Made by a program: the position numbers and the translations under genes
In this document: positions 1 through 12,520 of the stretch, in pieces
Numbering within the stretch: the stretch's first letter is position 1
How the letters are laid out: each line of letters starts with the position of its first letter
The notes under the pieces: model-generated
What the model saw: only the letters and a program-made list of their open reading frames with translations
What the model was told of the DNA's origin: nothing
Database searches by the model: none
NCBI GenBank assembly: GCA_963995525.1
Contig: OZ023214.1
Span: 35,147,615-35,211,614, forward strand
Direction of reading: 5' to 3'
Length of the DNA stretch: 64,000 bases
From: Escarpia spicata
Lineage: Eukaryota; Annelida; Polychaeta; Sabellida; Siboglinidae

Positions 1-1412
1 ACCTCGCAGGTTCCAGATGCCCACTATCGAATCGGGCTGCACGTTGTGGAAGGAGTCGATGGCCTTGCACATGATCTCCACTTTGTCCGAGTTCTCAAGC
101 ACGGGCACCTTGATCTCCCACAGAGTCCACGTCCACGCGCGATAGGGCGTCTGTTCGTGCGAATACATGTCGGCCGAGTGCCACGTCTTGCCGCCGTCTG
201 CGGACACGTCAACGCGCAGGATGCTGTTGCCACCGCCGCTGAATGCGTACCCCCGCACGCTGATCTCGCCGTCCACCGGCTGCAGCACTTCCCCCGGCTC
301 CGGCTCGCACACCACCGAATTCACGGGGCTCTCGTAGATCGGCGGCGCATCGCGGAAGTCGAAGTAACCGGTGTGCGGCGTTGGCGGTGAACTCTTGTAG
401 TCTTTCGTCTGCCAGAACGACAACGTTTCGTCGGAATCGGCCAAGATGCGTCCCAGCCATTTCACGCTTCTCGCGCCGATGACTCCCGGAACGATGACAC
501 GGAGAGGGTAGCCGTGATCTTTCGGTAGCTCCTTTCCGTTCATCTCGTAGGCAAGTAGGACGTCACCGAGCGGATTGGCTGCCTTCTCTATCGGGATAGA
601 CACGACGTATGGTTCTTTCGCAACGTCGTTGTCAAGACCTTCAAAGTGTATATGCTTCACTTCCGTGTCTTCTTCAGAGTACCCAGCATGCAGTAGGACG
701 TCCCTCAGACGTGCCCCGCTCCACGTGGCGTTGCTGATGCTGGCCACCCCAGAGATCGAGCCGGACACGTTCTTGTGCTCCGACATTTCCGCACGCCGGT
801 TACCCGCACATTGGAGCGTCGCCATCACCGTGTGCTTCTTGAACTTGGTGCGCAGCTCGTCCATACTCAACACGATTGCCGGTTTTGAGGCAATCTTTAT
901 CTCCAACTTGTAGGTGTCGATGTTGATCTCGGGAACGGGCAGATGGTTGCGGATGTAGAAGTGCGTGTTTGGCGTGATAAAGTTCTTGATAAGCGAGTGC
1001 GGCAGCGGTTCGCCGTCGAATGGCTTCAGACTGTTGACGCGGAATACGGGAGCACGCGCCGGCTCCTTCTCGTACGGGTCGTGTTTGCTCCGATTCGCCA
1101 GCTGCATACGATCGGCCAACACTATCTGGCCGATTTTCATCGAGTCGAGGATCTCCTTCACTTCGCCCTTGTGGTGAACCGTGTAGAGATCCCAGAAGGG
1201 CTCGATGGAGTGGCCTGCTGCAAGCAGGATCTTGTCGCCGCCTGGATGTGAGTCGATGAACTCTGTGATGTCATAGACGTCGGTGCCGTAGGTGACCCAG
1301 ATGCCCGTCTCCGTGTTGTTGTGCTGCATGACATCGTCGATCGCGTACTGTGGCAAACTGGCAGTGACTGTCGCTGCCCCACTTCGTTTCAACTGTTGGT
1401 AACCTAGCACAC
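1..1412 (-). CDS. SUOX: Sulfite oxidase, main exon (runs off left edge)
   Basis: This exon encodes nearly all of mitochondrial sulfite oxidase, the molybdenum/heme enzyme of the intermembrane space that oxidises sulfite to sulfate and passes electrons to cytochrome c. The reading frame is open from 1412 to the window edge (about 470 codons). Numbered from the exon-1 start, it shows a cytochrome b5 domain with HPGG at about 136-139 and a second heme histidine at about 160. The molybdenum domain follows, with the cofactor cysteine in TLQCAGNRR (Cys282, bases 808-810), the RNHLPVP arginine and the AYEMNG tyrosine. The dimerisation domain ends in NVQPDSIVGIWNLRG at the edge; human SUOX continues about 15 residues further. 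The 5' boundary is an AG acceptor after GTGTTGTAG (minus), in phase with exon 1. Position 301 is Ser where the family has a pocket Trp. Confidence 0.95.
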
Positions 1413-4400
1413 CTACAACACACACGCGTCTAATAGAGAACGGCTTCCGCGCATGATAGCTATTAAAGCGACGCAGTTAAATATCTTCAGAATATTAACT
1501 CCTGCACCCTAGGCCTAGCACGCCAATTCTTCGACATTCACTAGATATTCATGTGCATGATATATTCGAGAACACTTAAAACAATAATTACAGAATTATA
1601 ACTATTATGATAAGTTACGTAGCTGATATTGGAGATATCATGATAAGCATCGTACTGTTTCATTTGTTGTTATGAATTTGTTTAGGCACGTTAGCGTACT
1701 TCCAATTACTCTTCGATCTAGAATAGCAATGCACATGAATACTGAACAGAACAACACATTCAGTCAGATGAAAACCAAAATAGTGTTAGGTATTATCTGC
1801 ATATAGTGTCTGAAATAGCACTAGGATGCACATAAGAAGTGTATCAGATCATTACAAATTAGTGTGGGAGAATTCGTTTGAGTAATGAGAAAGGCAGTAT
1901 CTGAAAACTATGTGATTAAGAAGTGTATGAGTTCTTTACTAATTAATATATAGGATTTCGTTAGTGAGAAAGGTCATGTATTAGTACTAACAATATGAAT
2001 GTATTAGTTCCAGCTAAATGTTATAGTTCGTATATAACGTCTATCGTCTCCAATATGTCGTCATGTGTAAGTTCTCTATTATTCATGGTAATTAATGACA
2101 TATATCATGCGTGACCGTTTAAGTCGCCATCGCCGTGTCCAAGATGCGACCAACATTTGTTTATAGCCAATCTATCCAGCTTGGTCTCGAGCGTCCTCTC
2201 CGCTTTTTCTAGTCATTCCTTATTGCATTATTAGTATTGCCGAGCTACATGTATCTTCATCTGTTAATGCGAGATCGCCACACATTAGTTCCAGTCCTAT
2301 TGGCAGCGTGTTCTATTACTTACGTACTTGTCTTCTTTTCTGTCCACGTAATCCAACACATGACAATTAAGTTCAGCAATAACAACAAATCTAAAACACC
2401 AATCTATGTCCTATTGGCTCGTGTTAGTAACACTTGCTTCCATCATGCAGGACAACACACAATCCGAATGACTTCATCTGAATTATGATTCTGTTTGTTA
2501 CGTAGTCACTGTTCGTTTGCTGCATCGCATCCGTTTTTTGTATAGATATTAGTTGAGCAGCTGTTGTTCTTCTGCGCCAGTAATCCAAGAAAACTGACTA
2601 TTCCACAATACCTATTTGGTTTCCATTCACTGTGGTGAAGACTTTTTGACTATTACGACGCTCGACACAAATGTCCCAATTTCGTCAATTGTGACCCGGT
2701 CAATTTAAGGTTGAACTGATTCCACAGAGTTTCATGTTAGATATGTGTTGTTTAGGCAAAACAATATCTTTCATGTTCTGCCAATTGATTCTCATTATGT
2801 TCTGACCAGATGAGCATTTGTTAAAATAAAAGCTCGTGTGTGTATATACTATGAAACGTGTCTGGCCATCTTACTCATACTACCAATCAGATCAGTTTAC
2901 AAAAGCTATGATCTGAGCAGATAAATTTCCCAACCATACTGTACGATATGTCAATATATTATTATACACATCTTTGATTTGTTTGCTTGACATATGAATG
3001 CAATATACATCACCGACAATTAGACAAGACATTAATTCCAAGCATTTCCTTGCCACCTGTTGCGAGAATACATTAAACTTGCACTAGTATTGGCTGGTCT
3101 TCTTGGTAAACGAACCAGCACTCCTGCCATGTCACTGGAAGAGATCAGGCTATAGTAGCAATTATCTGGCTGTATACTAATAAAATATATTTGCTTCAAC
3201 CAGCAAATTTGCTGAAAAATTGGATTACCATGATACATGTAATTGAATAGCTTATGTTTGCTGGCAGCTTCCTCCTTTGCTGTAAATATAATGGCTCAAT
3301 GCCGACGGCTGCAGCAAAGCTTATGTCCATTCCAACTTGCTAAGAAAATAATCTCAATTAAAATAAACAAAACAATATAGCTAAATACTTTAATTAGCAT
3401 TTTTATAAGACAGTTCCAATAATGCGAACATTACTGTCATTTAAATAAACCCCCAGAGGAGTTTACTTTTAATTGTTCAATTATATTATAACACTTAAGT
3501 CTTAACAATGCGCCTACAACAACAATTAAGTTGCCAGTGCAACACGTGTGTATGTAAACATGTGGAAATGTCAACATTTACATATATCAAGTATTGAAAC
3601 ATGTATATGGAGGGATTTTTAGAGGCTTGTATAGATCAGTCCAGGTAGTGGGTTATTGGACATTATTCTGAACAGAAGCCAACCGGTGCATTTTAAATGT
3701 ATAATTACTGGTAAAACAGAAAAGAAAAATGTCCTTAAAATCAGTCGATGCTGCATGTGTGACATTTGTGTAACAAAGTATGGCAGTGCAAGATGTTCCT
3801 TGAATGCGCGAGGGTTATGCCAAATGCATGAGAATTTACATGTTTGCTTGTCGGCATAGCTTATTGTATGTAATGGTAGATAAGCATGTTTTCAAAACAA
3901 AACCACGCCAACAAAATCCCCCTATATAATGCTATGATAATACTATTTTTATTGATAACTTCGCTGCATTTCGAATGTTATTATTAGGCCAGTTAGTTTG
4001 TTACACGAGACTAAGCTATGTATGAATACTGAAAATGTTGTTTTTCTAAAATAAATAAGATTACAGAAGTGTCGCAGCTGCTTCATGCCAGCGTATATTT
4101 CGATACGGTGAAAAGTTAAAATATACGATGGGATTTTGTTTGTGGGAATTGCTTCATATACAACATATATCATACCTCATGCCTGTCTCCACAGTCATGC
4201 TCTCACTCGACTGACCGTGACCTTAGAAATGTACAGTGGGTGATACTTGCCTTAAAAGTGGTGCAATTAACAAAGGTAATATCCGTCAGCGATACATGGC
4301 ATTACATCGGCACGCTTTCCTAGTTTGTTATCATCTGCAATCTGGCTGAACAACTGCATTATTACAGTTCTGTAGCTCCAGCTTCTTCTCTTGATGTCCG

Positions 4401-4823
4401 CGACTCTCGACACAACCTGTAGGGTTAGAATCCATAATGTTCTGTGTTTAAAGGAATACAGTGAAAACATCATAGCCGACAGTGAAAGCTGAAATGAAGC
4501 AACATTAGACGGTTTCATCGACACCAAAATTCATCTAACGATTAGGGCAAAACTCGTTCGTTGTAATCAAGATTTATGTAATCTCACATAACTACACTAT
4601 CCTTACACATACATTTCTAGATGTGTACTGCGCAGCAATTAAACATATGAACTAACATTGTGTTTACGACCATCAAGTTTTTCACTGGAACTCATGAAAA
4701 TATAAAACGCTGAAACATTCTGTATTATCTATCCATACTCGGAAAATCTGACTTTCTGCCATACCAATACGCAATAAACCAACAACTGCTATGACGACAT
4801 GTCACTCAAGCAGCAAGACTTAC
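1413..4823 (-). other. SUOX intron 1
   Basis: This 3.4-kb AT-rich intron has a GTAAGT donor on the minus strand at 4823-4818 and an AG acceptor at 1414-1413. Both are in the phase needed to join the two SUOX exons. I see no convincing coding sequence, RNA gene or transposon ends in it. Open frames here (for example 2237-2488 and 3949-4173) are short and unlike any protein I recognise. Confidence 0.8.
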
Positions 4824-5064
4824 CAACCACAGGAACTAAGGTGGCAACAATTGTCCAGAACGTACGGCCACGGCCAGACGACTGGTCTTGCTCACATTTC
4901 TCCGATGGCGACATCTCCGACGATGTGTTTGCAGCTCTGCAGATAATCTCCCTCTTGCCGGCACCTTGTTTGGCCCGTGCAGTTAACAGGTCGATGTAGT
5001 TAGCTGGGTGGTGTTGAACCTTGATGAACCTATGAAGGCATCGTAGTGGCTGTCGTAACATCAT
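4824..5064 (-). CDS. SUOX: Sulfite oxidase, first coding exon (mitochondrial presequence and anchor)
   Basis: The exon encodes about 80 residues beginning MMLRQPLRCLHRFIKVQHH, rich in Arg/His and poor in acidic residues, as expected for a mitochondrial targeting peptide. It ends with a short hydrophobic stretch (FWTIVATLVPVV). The exon closes at a GTAAGT donor with one base of a glycine codon left over. Exon 2 supplies the other two bases and continues VLGYQQLKRS, which parallels the hydrophobic segment before the heme domain of human SUOX. I chose the ATG pair at 5064-5059. An in-frame ATG at 5106-5104 is also open, but a good splice acceptor (TTGCTTTCAACAG, exon from 5090) lies between them, suggesting a 5' untranslated exon upstream. 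Predicted full protein is about 565 aa, against 545 in human. Confidence 0.8.
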
Positions 5065-5106
5065 CTTCTTATTGTGTTGTGTCTTCAAACCTGTTGAAAG
5101 CAACAT

Positions 5107-6330
5107 TTATGATTAAGTTGTCTACTTCACATTCTCTCCGACTTTCGTCGTTTTGAACAAACAACGAGTATGTGCAAGCGCACTATGAATTTATGGTTAT
5201 GGTGTTTATGCAACGATGCTGTTTGTTAAATATTACTATCACGACTGTCAACTACCAAGGCATCTCGAAAGGTGACGGGTATTTTTGCTAGTACTATTAA
5301 TTTTCGACTGGTCTGGTCAAAGTACAAATCATGCATGGTAATGTTTTATGCCGTTTAGAAAAACCATATTTATGTGCTAGATTATTCTATAATACCCATT
5401 CCGTCAAATTTGTGGAAACAAATTGTTAGAAAAGTTGTTTCGAATAAAGTACTTACAAATATAGACCAACAATTTCCAAATAGCATAAAACAAAAAAGCC
5501 CACCTTCCCAAGCCCACTGTATAGTCTGTGACTATGCCTTTTTCAGCTACAACTGTGTCTTGGCCTTGGGAAAGACTATGTACTATTAAAATCATATTCA
5601 GTTACAACCATCAGAAGTCCATAGCACTGGCTACGATGACTCACCGTCACGGTCTGCGGCTACACTGTCAGAGGCGGTGGGAGCAACAAAAATTGATGTT
5701 TCGCCAGTCAGGCTTGAACAAAATGAGGCTAACCGTGCCCTGGCACTCTGTCTGCATTCAGTACAGAGTCCGAGGAAGTTGTTAGGCTAGTGTTACTGTT
5801 CACATGATAAGCCCCGCCCACACTAGGTTTTTAACAGGCTGCAAGGGCTGTTGCGTAACCAATAGCGCCGAAAGGAAGTCAATATTGGGTGGGCATAGCT
5901 TGATCTTTAGCACTACCCCGCGTGTCGGATCATCGGAATACACTGGAGGTGTGTGTGGGGGAGGGTGATGTTGAATATTTTTGTGGTGACATTCAAAATG
6001 TTTAAGCTCACCAAAAACCGTCAAGTTTGAGACTCACAAAAACCCATCTTCAGGCTCTCCAAAAACCTCAAATTGCACCCCCCTCCCCAAAGCTCGCCTT
6101 CGATAATTGCTGCGTGTATATATATGTCTATAAGCAGTGAGGTGATTACAACAATTCAACTGTTATGTCACAAATTATACATTATAAAAAGTGTCCTCAG
6201 TTGCAACTTGTTACTTTACTTGTATAGTTTAGCAAGGTATTAGCTTATCATTTAACGTGGCTTGATGTTTGACTGCTCGGGTCAAGTCAAAAATATGGTC
6301 AGGTAAGCTGGCGTAGACCATCACTATTAA
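5107..6330. other. Region upstream of SUOX, no gene seen
   Basis: This is the presumed 5' flank of the minus-strand SUOX gene. It holds a GC-box-like GCCCCGCCC at 5811-5819 and a CCAAT at 5859-5863 in a locally GC-richer patch (5,810-6,100). These may be promoter elements, but I cannot tell from sequence alone. No coding sequence is convincing; open frames are short and unlike known proteins. Confidence 0.3.
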
Positions 6331-8785
6331 ATAGATAGATAGATAGATACATTTTATTTTCAATTATGTACATAATAATACAGTTTATACATTATTATAA
6401 GTGTAAATGATGATTGATCTATGGAGACCTGCACTAAGACCTACAAGATTGCTGACGTGCAGGCCACCATGATGAATATATAATAAATATGTCTTTATAA
6501 ATATACGTGTAACTAAAAAAAACACCTCTAAATTAATTGAAGTACAAAAAGAGTAGTAAACAAGTAATACCATCATTTAGAAATATTAATATCAATAATT
6601 ATCACTACTGTCTCTAAACCCACTGACGTCTTTATTGTCAGTTAATGTTAACATGAAACAAAACTAGCCTAACCTACATTTACAAACATAGTCTAACACA
6701 TACTAGAGTATAACTAATAACAATATTTTTATATTATAAAATGTCTACTGTAGATATGGTGCATTTGGCTTGCATATATAGCAATTCTGAGTGTTACATT
6801 GTGATATATATTTGCTAATTATATATTTTGTTGCATAGTTTATAAAGCCTTGGTATGAATGACTTAATTTTTTCAAGTACAATTTTTTGAAGAAAGTTTT
6901 CTTGAATTATTTTTGGAATTTCATGTCTGATGCAAAGGTGGCAATACTTTGAATTTGTATGTTTTACTTGAATATCATAATTATTGTTGTTTGGAAGGTT
7001 GTTTTCCATGTCATTAAAATGTTGAGGTGCCCGTCTGGTCCTTCTTAATCTTATTATTGTATGTTCCTGTGTTTGAAACATGTTTTGTAAGTATCCTGGG
7101 AGGTTTCCGTTTTCATATTTAAAAAAAATATATATATAATAGTTTATAGATGTCCTCTATCTTTAGTAATTCAAGATTCTTAAACAGAGGTGCAGTATGG
7201 GAATTATATTTAAAATAAAAAAAAAATTTGATACTGCTCTGACTGCCTTTTTTTGCAACTTACTTATTCGTGGTCCTCTATTAAGACCCCATGCTGTTAT
7301 TCCATAACTTAGGTGTAATAAAAATAGTGAATTGTAGATTATTTTCAAGATGTACACTGGAACACAGTTTCTTAATCTAGATATAATTCCACATATCCTT
7401 GACAATTTGTTGGCTATGTAATTGAGATGAGAAGACCATGTTAGATTCGAGTCTATGAGAATACCAAGAAATGTAAAGTGTGTTATATGTTCAATTGGAA
7501 TACTGTTTACTTCAATATTAGGAATGTCGTTATTTTTAAATTTTCTTTGTTTACTATGAAAAATCATCATCTTGGTTTTGCTTACATTGAGTGAGAGCTT
7601 GTTTACTGCTAGCCAGTCCGTTATCTTGGTTAATTCCGCATTTATTTGATTAGACATTGAGTTAGTTGTATGGTTATTTGTGAAGTGGCCCAACATGCTG
7701 AGCAAGGTGGTGTCATCAGCATACATGATGGGTGTAAATTTTGTACTAGCCATTGCTAAATCATTTATATATATTAAGAATAGTAGAGGTCCTAATATTG
7801 ACCATTGAGGGACTCCTGCGATTCTTGTTTCTGCAGATGATTGAACGTTGTTAACTTCAACATATTGCTGTCTGTTGTATAACTATAAGTAACTTCTGAA
7901 CCAATCTAACTCTACATTTGTTATGCCGTAATGTTTTAGCTTGCTGATGAGAATTGCATGGTCAATAGTGTCAAAAGCCTTTGACAAATCTAGGAATATT
8001 GATATAGGTAGTTTGTTTTCATCAAGATCTAAATATATAATATTTGATCTACCATTTCAGTTAATGCTAATTCAGTAGAATAACCTTATCTGAATCCGTA
8101 CTGATTTACACATAAGAGGTTATTTATAGTGAAATATTTAAATAGTTGTACATGAACTGCTTTTTCAAACACTTTAGATACAGAAGGTAAAAGTGATAGT
8201 TATTCATATCGTGTTCATCGTCTTTCTTGAAAATAGGAACAATCTTCGCCATTTTCAATTTATTGGGAAATCTTCCTGTTGTCAGTGACAGATTAATTAT
8301 GCAAGTAATTGGCTTGGCTAAGGCACTGACTGAAGCTTTTAATAAAATTTGAGAAATGCTGTCATATCCAGAGCTTTTCTTATGTTTTAGTTTATTTATA
8401 ATTGTTTTCGTTTGTTCTTCGTCAATTGGTGTAAATGTGAAAACTGTCTGTACTTTCTTCTTGTCTATATAAGTTTTGAAGTTAGGTTTTCCTTCCGTAT
8501 CAATTTTATTACCAAGATATGGCCAAACGTTTAGAAAAAAGATGTTGAATTGATTTACTATTTTGTTTTTATCTGTTATCTTGATTCCGTTTTTATTAAG
8601 GTGAGTTGGTAATTTTTTTTAAATTCTGGATTTATTAATTACATCAGCAATAGTTTCCCATATTTGTTAGTGTCTTCTTTGTGTTTATTAAATTCTAACT
8701 TGTAATAATCTGCTTTGGCATCTCGTTTCAGCTTTCTGACTTGTTTACCACCTTGGTTTTAAGTTCCGCATATTTTTTTCCAAAT
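6331..8785 (-). mobile_element. 5'-truncated LINE (Jockey/CR1/L2-type non-LTR retrotransposon)
   Basis: This is the 3' part of a non-LTR retrotransposon on the minus strand. At its 3' end an AATAAAA signal precedes a short (TATC)n tail (6331-6355), the microsatellite-type tail usual in this LINE group. Going right, the C-terminal region, the RT core (7163-7753), the RT N-terminal part around 8230-8290 (reading like FPNKLKMAKIVPIFK) and the linker after the endonuclease up to about 8,785 can all be followed, broken by many stops and frameshifts. The endonuclease half is missing, consistent with 5' truncation on insertion. It is older than the LINE at 16-19.7 kb and related to it. Confidence 0.85.
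7163..7753 (-). pseudogene. LINE reverse transcriptase fragment (YADD)
   Basis: A 196-residue open stretch starts just before the RT catalytic motif PIMYADDTTLLS. It continues through the conserved LSLNVSKTKMMIF block, FLGILIDSNLTW, and the C-terminal thumb-like region (LSYGITAWGL, KLQKKAVRAV). The upstream RT motifs are found further right (7,760-8,700) but in broken frames, so no functional polymerase is encoded. Confidence 0.85.
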
Positions 8786-9749
8786 GTAATGCTGCGTCAG
8801 CAAGGACAAGGTGGAGGCCACCTATTCTGGGTGGTCAGGGCCTCACCTAGGATCAAATTTTTCCGACATGCTACAAAGGTCGGGCATGCGATCGGATGCG
8901 CGATCGAACGTATTGAATGAGAATTCCTAATTTGTATGTCTTTTTTTGTTCAAAGCATGTGATTCACATTTTAATGCCATTTACAATATAGCACAAATAA
9001 GTTGTTTTATTAGAACACATTTAATTGCCACAATTTTCAAAATTACTAACAAAACTATAAAAAAATAGCAAACATATTTAATGTGGAATGCCAATTTTTA
9101 TATACAATTAAAATGTGTGTATACAAATTGTATACAAGTTCTGATAGACTATGGAAGCTAATATTTGGAATTTTAAAGCTTTCGATTTTTTATTTCTAAA
9201 ACAAAATATTAGATTGACAAATATTTGTTTTAATAATACGCCATGCAATGGCCATAATCAGTTGCAGTTATTAATTAAAACATTATTCGTGTTGCTGTGA
9301 ATGTTTCAATTGTTAAACTATAAATCAGTCAAGACATTAATTAATTTAATTAGCAAGCGTAGCTCCATGCCTTGGACCACTCAACACGCGAACAAACAAC
9401 GCGCTACGAACGGGACTCGCCACGGCAATGCCCTAAAAATAGCGCAGACGTAACTAAATCTAGCACAGTCGCCATACGTTCAGCCTGCATGCTCCACTGC
9501 AGGCTGATTATCGCAATCCTGTTAAAAAATGATGCGACATCGTCGAACAAAATCTAGTTTTCGCACTTGTAAATCATGTTTAATTATCACACAACATATA
9601 TAATTTGAATAGTAGAAAACTTACAAATGGCATCGGTGATGCACGAAGTTGTATATCGGGCGATAACATAGGAAACCGACATGTTTATACTTCAACTGAT
9701 TGTAACTTTTGTTTCTCTGACGGCATCGATTTCGTGTAACATCAACAGT
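8786..9749. other. Unassigned AT-rich sequence
   Basis: Nothing coding is convincing. A GC-richer patch at 8,790-8,905 (beginning AATGCTGCGTCAGCAAGG) looks like a piece of another repeat but has no identifiable partner here. Confidence 0.4.
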
Positions 9750-10817
9750 CAGGGCTGCCTACCTGACAAAAACAATTTCCATAATGACCCCCCCCCCCCC
9801 CCCCCGTCGCACCCATCCCGCTCAGTAGTCCACAAGGTTGCCAATCAAATATTTCTCTGAAGTAGATACACTGACAAGTCCAGCCTGTTGTCGGTGCCTG
9901 AGAGTCCAGGAAGTTGCTCATTTAATCATCAAAAGTAGATATACTTTGTTTCAACATAATTATTGTGTGATACACTGTAACTTCTGTCGGCAGTTTAGGT
10001 CGTCCGTTAGCACTTCAAAGGGATGCTAGTTTAGAGACATCCAATAAGTTACATTGTGTTAATTACAGCTGTCAAAGTGCCTGCATGGCCAGACATGTCC
10101 AAGTGTTTACGTCTGTAGAGCATCACAGTGGGAAATACGTCGCCAGTGAATAGCCAATAATCATCCAACGAGCTTCTAAGTTTACAACACACAGCAGGAA
10201 CATTATAATTATTACTAACAGTCAATGACAAAGTTAAATTGTTGTACTCAAATAAACCTTTGAATAAAAAATGGTTAGTTTTATATTGTAATTACAACAA
10301 TTACAATACTCATTTTATATTATTCTAAGACAGTTTATAATTATATCCATAACTTTCAGAAAACCATAACTATTTAATGTAATTTAATGGTTCTACCTAA
10401 CGTCATCTTCATTTATTTTTTTCACTATATAATTCTACACCTGTACATTTTATTAATATCTAGACGCGCATTAATGACACTGATAATAATATGCTCACGT
10501 GCCACATGCCACGGCAGTCAGCAGGCTGGCGGCAGCCAAAGTTGTGACATTGTACACAGGCACAGCAATAGTTGACGTCACCGTACTGACTTTGTAGAAC
10601 TTGTAGTGGATTAAATGTGTTGATAAATTGTAACAAGTGAATGAGACAGTTTCTTCAGGGTATCTCAAGCAGCAGTATTTAGCAATTATTTAATGTGTAT
10701 CATTTTCTGTAGTCGGATATTTGTATTCCCGTAATACGGCGGCAGTTTCCGTAATGCCGTGATCTGAGGTGAATTTCCGTAATGAATACTGAGAATCCGT
10801 AATGGTAGGCAGCCCTG
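9750..10817. mobile_element. Non-autonomous DNA transposon with 14-bp TIRs
   Basis: The element is bounded by perfect 14-bp terminal inverted repeats: CAGGGCTGCCTACC at 9750-9763 and its reverse complement at 10804-10817. It is flanked by a 7-bp direct repeat CAACAGT at 9743-9749 and 10818-10824. The CAGGG start is reminiscent of hAT-type ends, though hAT duplications are usually 8 bp. The 1,068-bp interior has no transposase-like frame, so the copy is non-autonomous. An 18-bp C homopolymer lies inside at 9788-9805. Confidence 0.75.
9788..9805. repeat. Poly-C tract (18 C)
   Basis: An uninterrupted run of 18 cytosines inside the TIR transposon, of a kind that is error-prone in sequencing. Confidence 0.9.
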
Positions 10818-10824
10818 CAACAGT

Positions 10825-12157
10825 GAACACCAACACATCTCCTCGTTGGTTGATTAAAATCCATACGATCCCAATATGATTACAAGTGTGGGTTTTCGAT
10901 TGCGACCTGTGTTTTTGCGAAAACTGTACCTTCGCGACGCGCCGTCGGCGTGAAATTCTTAGCGCGCATTTTCGATAAATCACGGACAAGTTCGTCAAAT
11001 AAAGGAATACTTCTAAAAACTTTATACCATTGTAAATAATGTTCTCTTGTCGTTCCAATGGTATTAAATATGTATCATTTAAAGCGGACTGAACGATGTA
11101 AGGACAGCGTGACCGGTGGTTTGTCATAGTTTTGCACCAGATCTGGCCAGATCCAACAGCCGCAGCCGCAGCGGCCGCTGTGGTAATGCTAGTTAGTTGC
11201 TATGATAGTCACTGTTGTCTGTTAGTGGTCGCCGGTGCCTTTGATGCGGTTACAATTACGTCTAGGAAATTATTTGGGAACGGAAAGAGCGGGTTCTTCC
11301 CAGGCACTAATCATTACAGCAATACACTCAATTGGTGCCTGCGTAGCATTACCCAATCAGTTCACTAAACTGTCCAATCGCGCCTCGTCGTAATCGACGA
11401 GTGCTTATTGGAACTCCCTGCCCTGATTAGTTGGGCTACACAAGTGTTGCCTGCTTTTCAAACAACCACCGCTAGCGGTTAGGTGACAATTACCCTAGCA
11501 AGTCGAGGCCTTAATTGGTTTCTGACATGTGTCGGGCAGCTGGCCAGGCGATACGGGTGGTCGATTTTCAAAACCAATCTCAGTAGATTTTGTAACTGGC
11601 TTCGTGGCAGTTTCAATGACGTCGTAAAAATGGCATGGACGGGGTTGTCCAGCGCAAAAAATACGGCATGGACGAATATGGAAGCGCCAGCCTGGCGGAC
11701 CCGTCCACAATCAATTTCACCCCGTCCAAAATCGCGATTTTTTTTTTAGCGAATGAACCGTGAAATAGTCTAATGCCTTGACTGACCTGTACATGAAAGC
11801 AGCATCAACTCAACTACCGACTCAGACTGACTAGCTGTCGTCACACTGGCCACACTTTATTTAAACTTGGCAAATACTGTATATATGCATCCGAGTACAC
11901 ACTTAAAAAGAACAATATTACAATACTGTTCGCTTTGGACATCTCACTTTGAACAATCAATGTGTATAGTAACTTCTAACAACTTTGTTGGTAAAATTAT
12001 AAAAAAGACTAATAATGTTTTGCACCTCGAATGAGCGTTTTTTGACGGTAACACAAAATCCGGGCCACTAACTTTCACAGGTGGGCCACTAACTTTTCAA
12101 ATCTACTGGCCCCCTGGGCCAGTGGATTCAAAACCTTAATGTCAAGGCCTGTTAGGT
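10825..12157. other. Unassigned sequence, moderately GC-rich in part
   Basis: I see no recognisable gene. A minus-strand open frame at 10690-11127 straddles the right end of the TIR transposon and is not credible. A small perfect hairpin CTCGTCG-TAAT-CGACGAG occurs near 11,385-11,402. Confidence 0.35.
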
Positions 12158-12475
12158 GCCCTTAGAATGATTCAATCAAATACAGATTTCTTGTGTACAA
12201 TGACACTACCACATGAAATGTTTATGCAAAATTAAAGAAAACGTTGCTGAACAGTTTTTGAAAAAATAGGCAAAATGTAATTGTTTTACCAGTTTTGGGG
12301 TCCTTGGAGGCCCTAAGGGAGCCCTTAGAATGATTCAATCAAATACAGATTTCTCGTGCATAGTGGCAGTGCCCTAAGATGTCTAAGCCAAATTAGAAAA
12401 AAGTTGCTGAACAGTTTCTGAGATACGGCAGCTAACGCAGAGTGATGGCAATAGTCCGTTGGACCTTCGGCCCAA
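12158..12475. repeat. Two tandem copies of a ~163-bp unit
   Basis: Two diverged copies start at 12158 and 12321 with the shared block GCCCTTAGAATGATTCAATC. They share further blocks (AAATACAGATTTCT, GTTGCTGAACAGTTT). No coding content is apparent. Confidence 0.75.
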
Positions 12476-12520
12476 ACAACTAAAAAGATGACCAGTGATT
12501 GAGAGATGAATGACGCATTA

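Noticed and set aside
24..913. Several open frames on both strands across the first kilobase
   Set aside because: They are shadows of the sulfite oxidase exon, whose own frame has no stop inside the window.
10690..11127. 145-codon minus-strand frame
   Set aside because: It crosses the right boundary and target duplication of the TIR transposon (10817) and resembles no protein.
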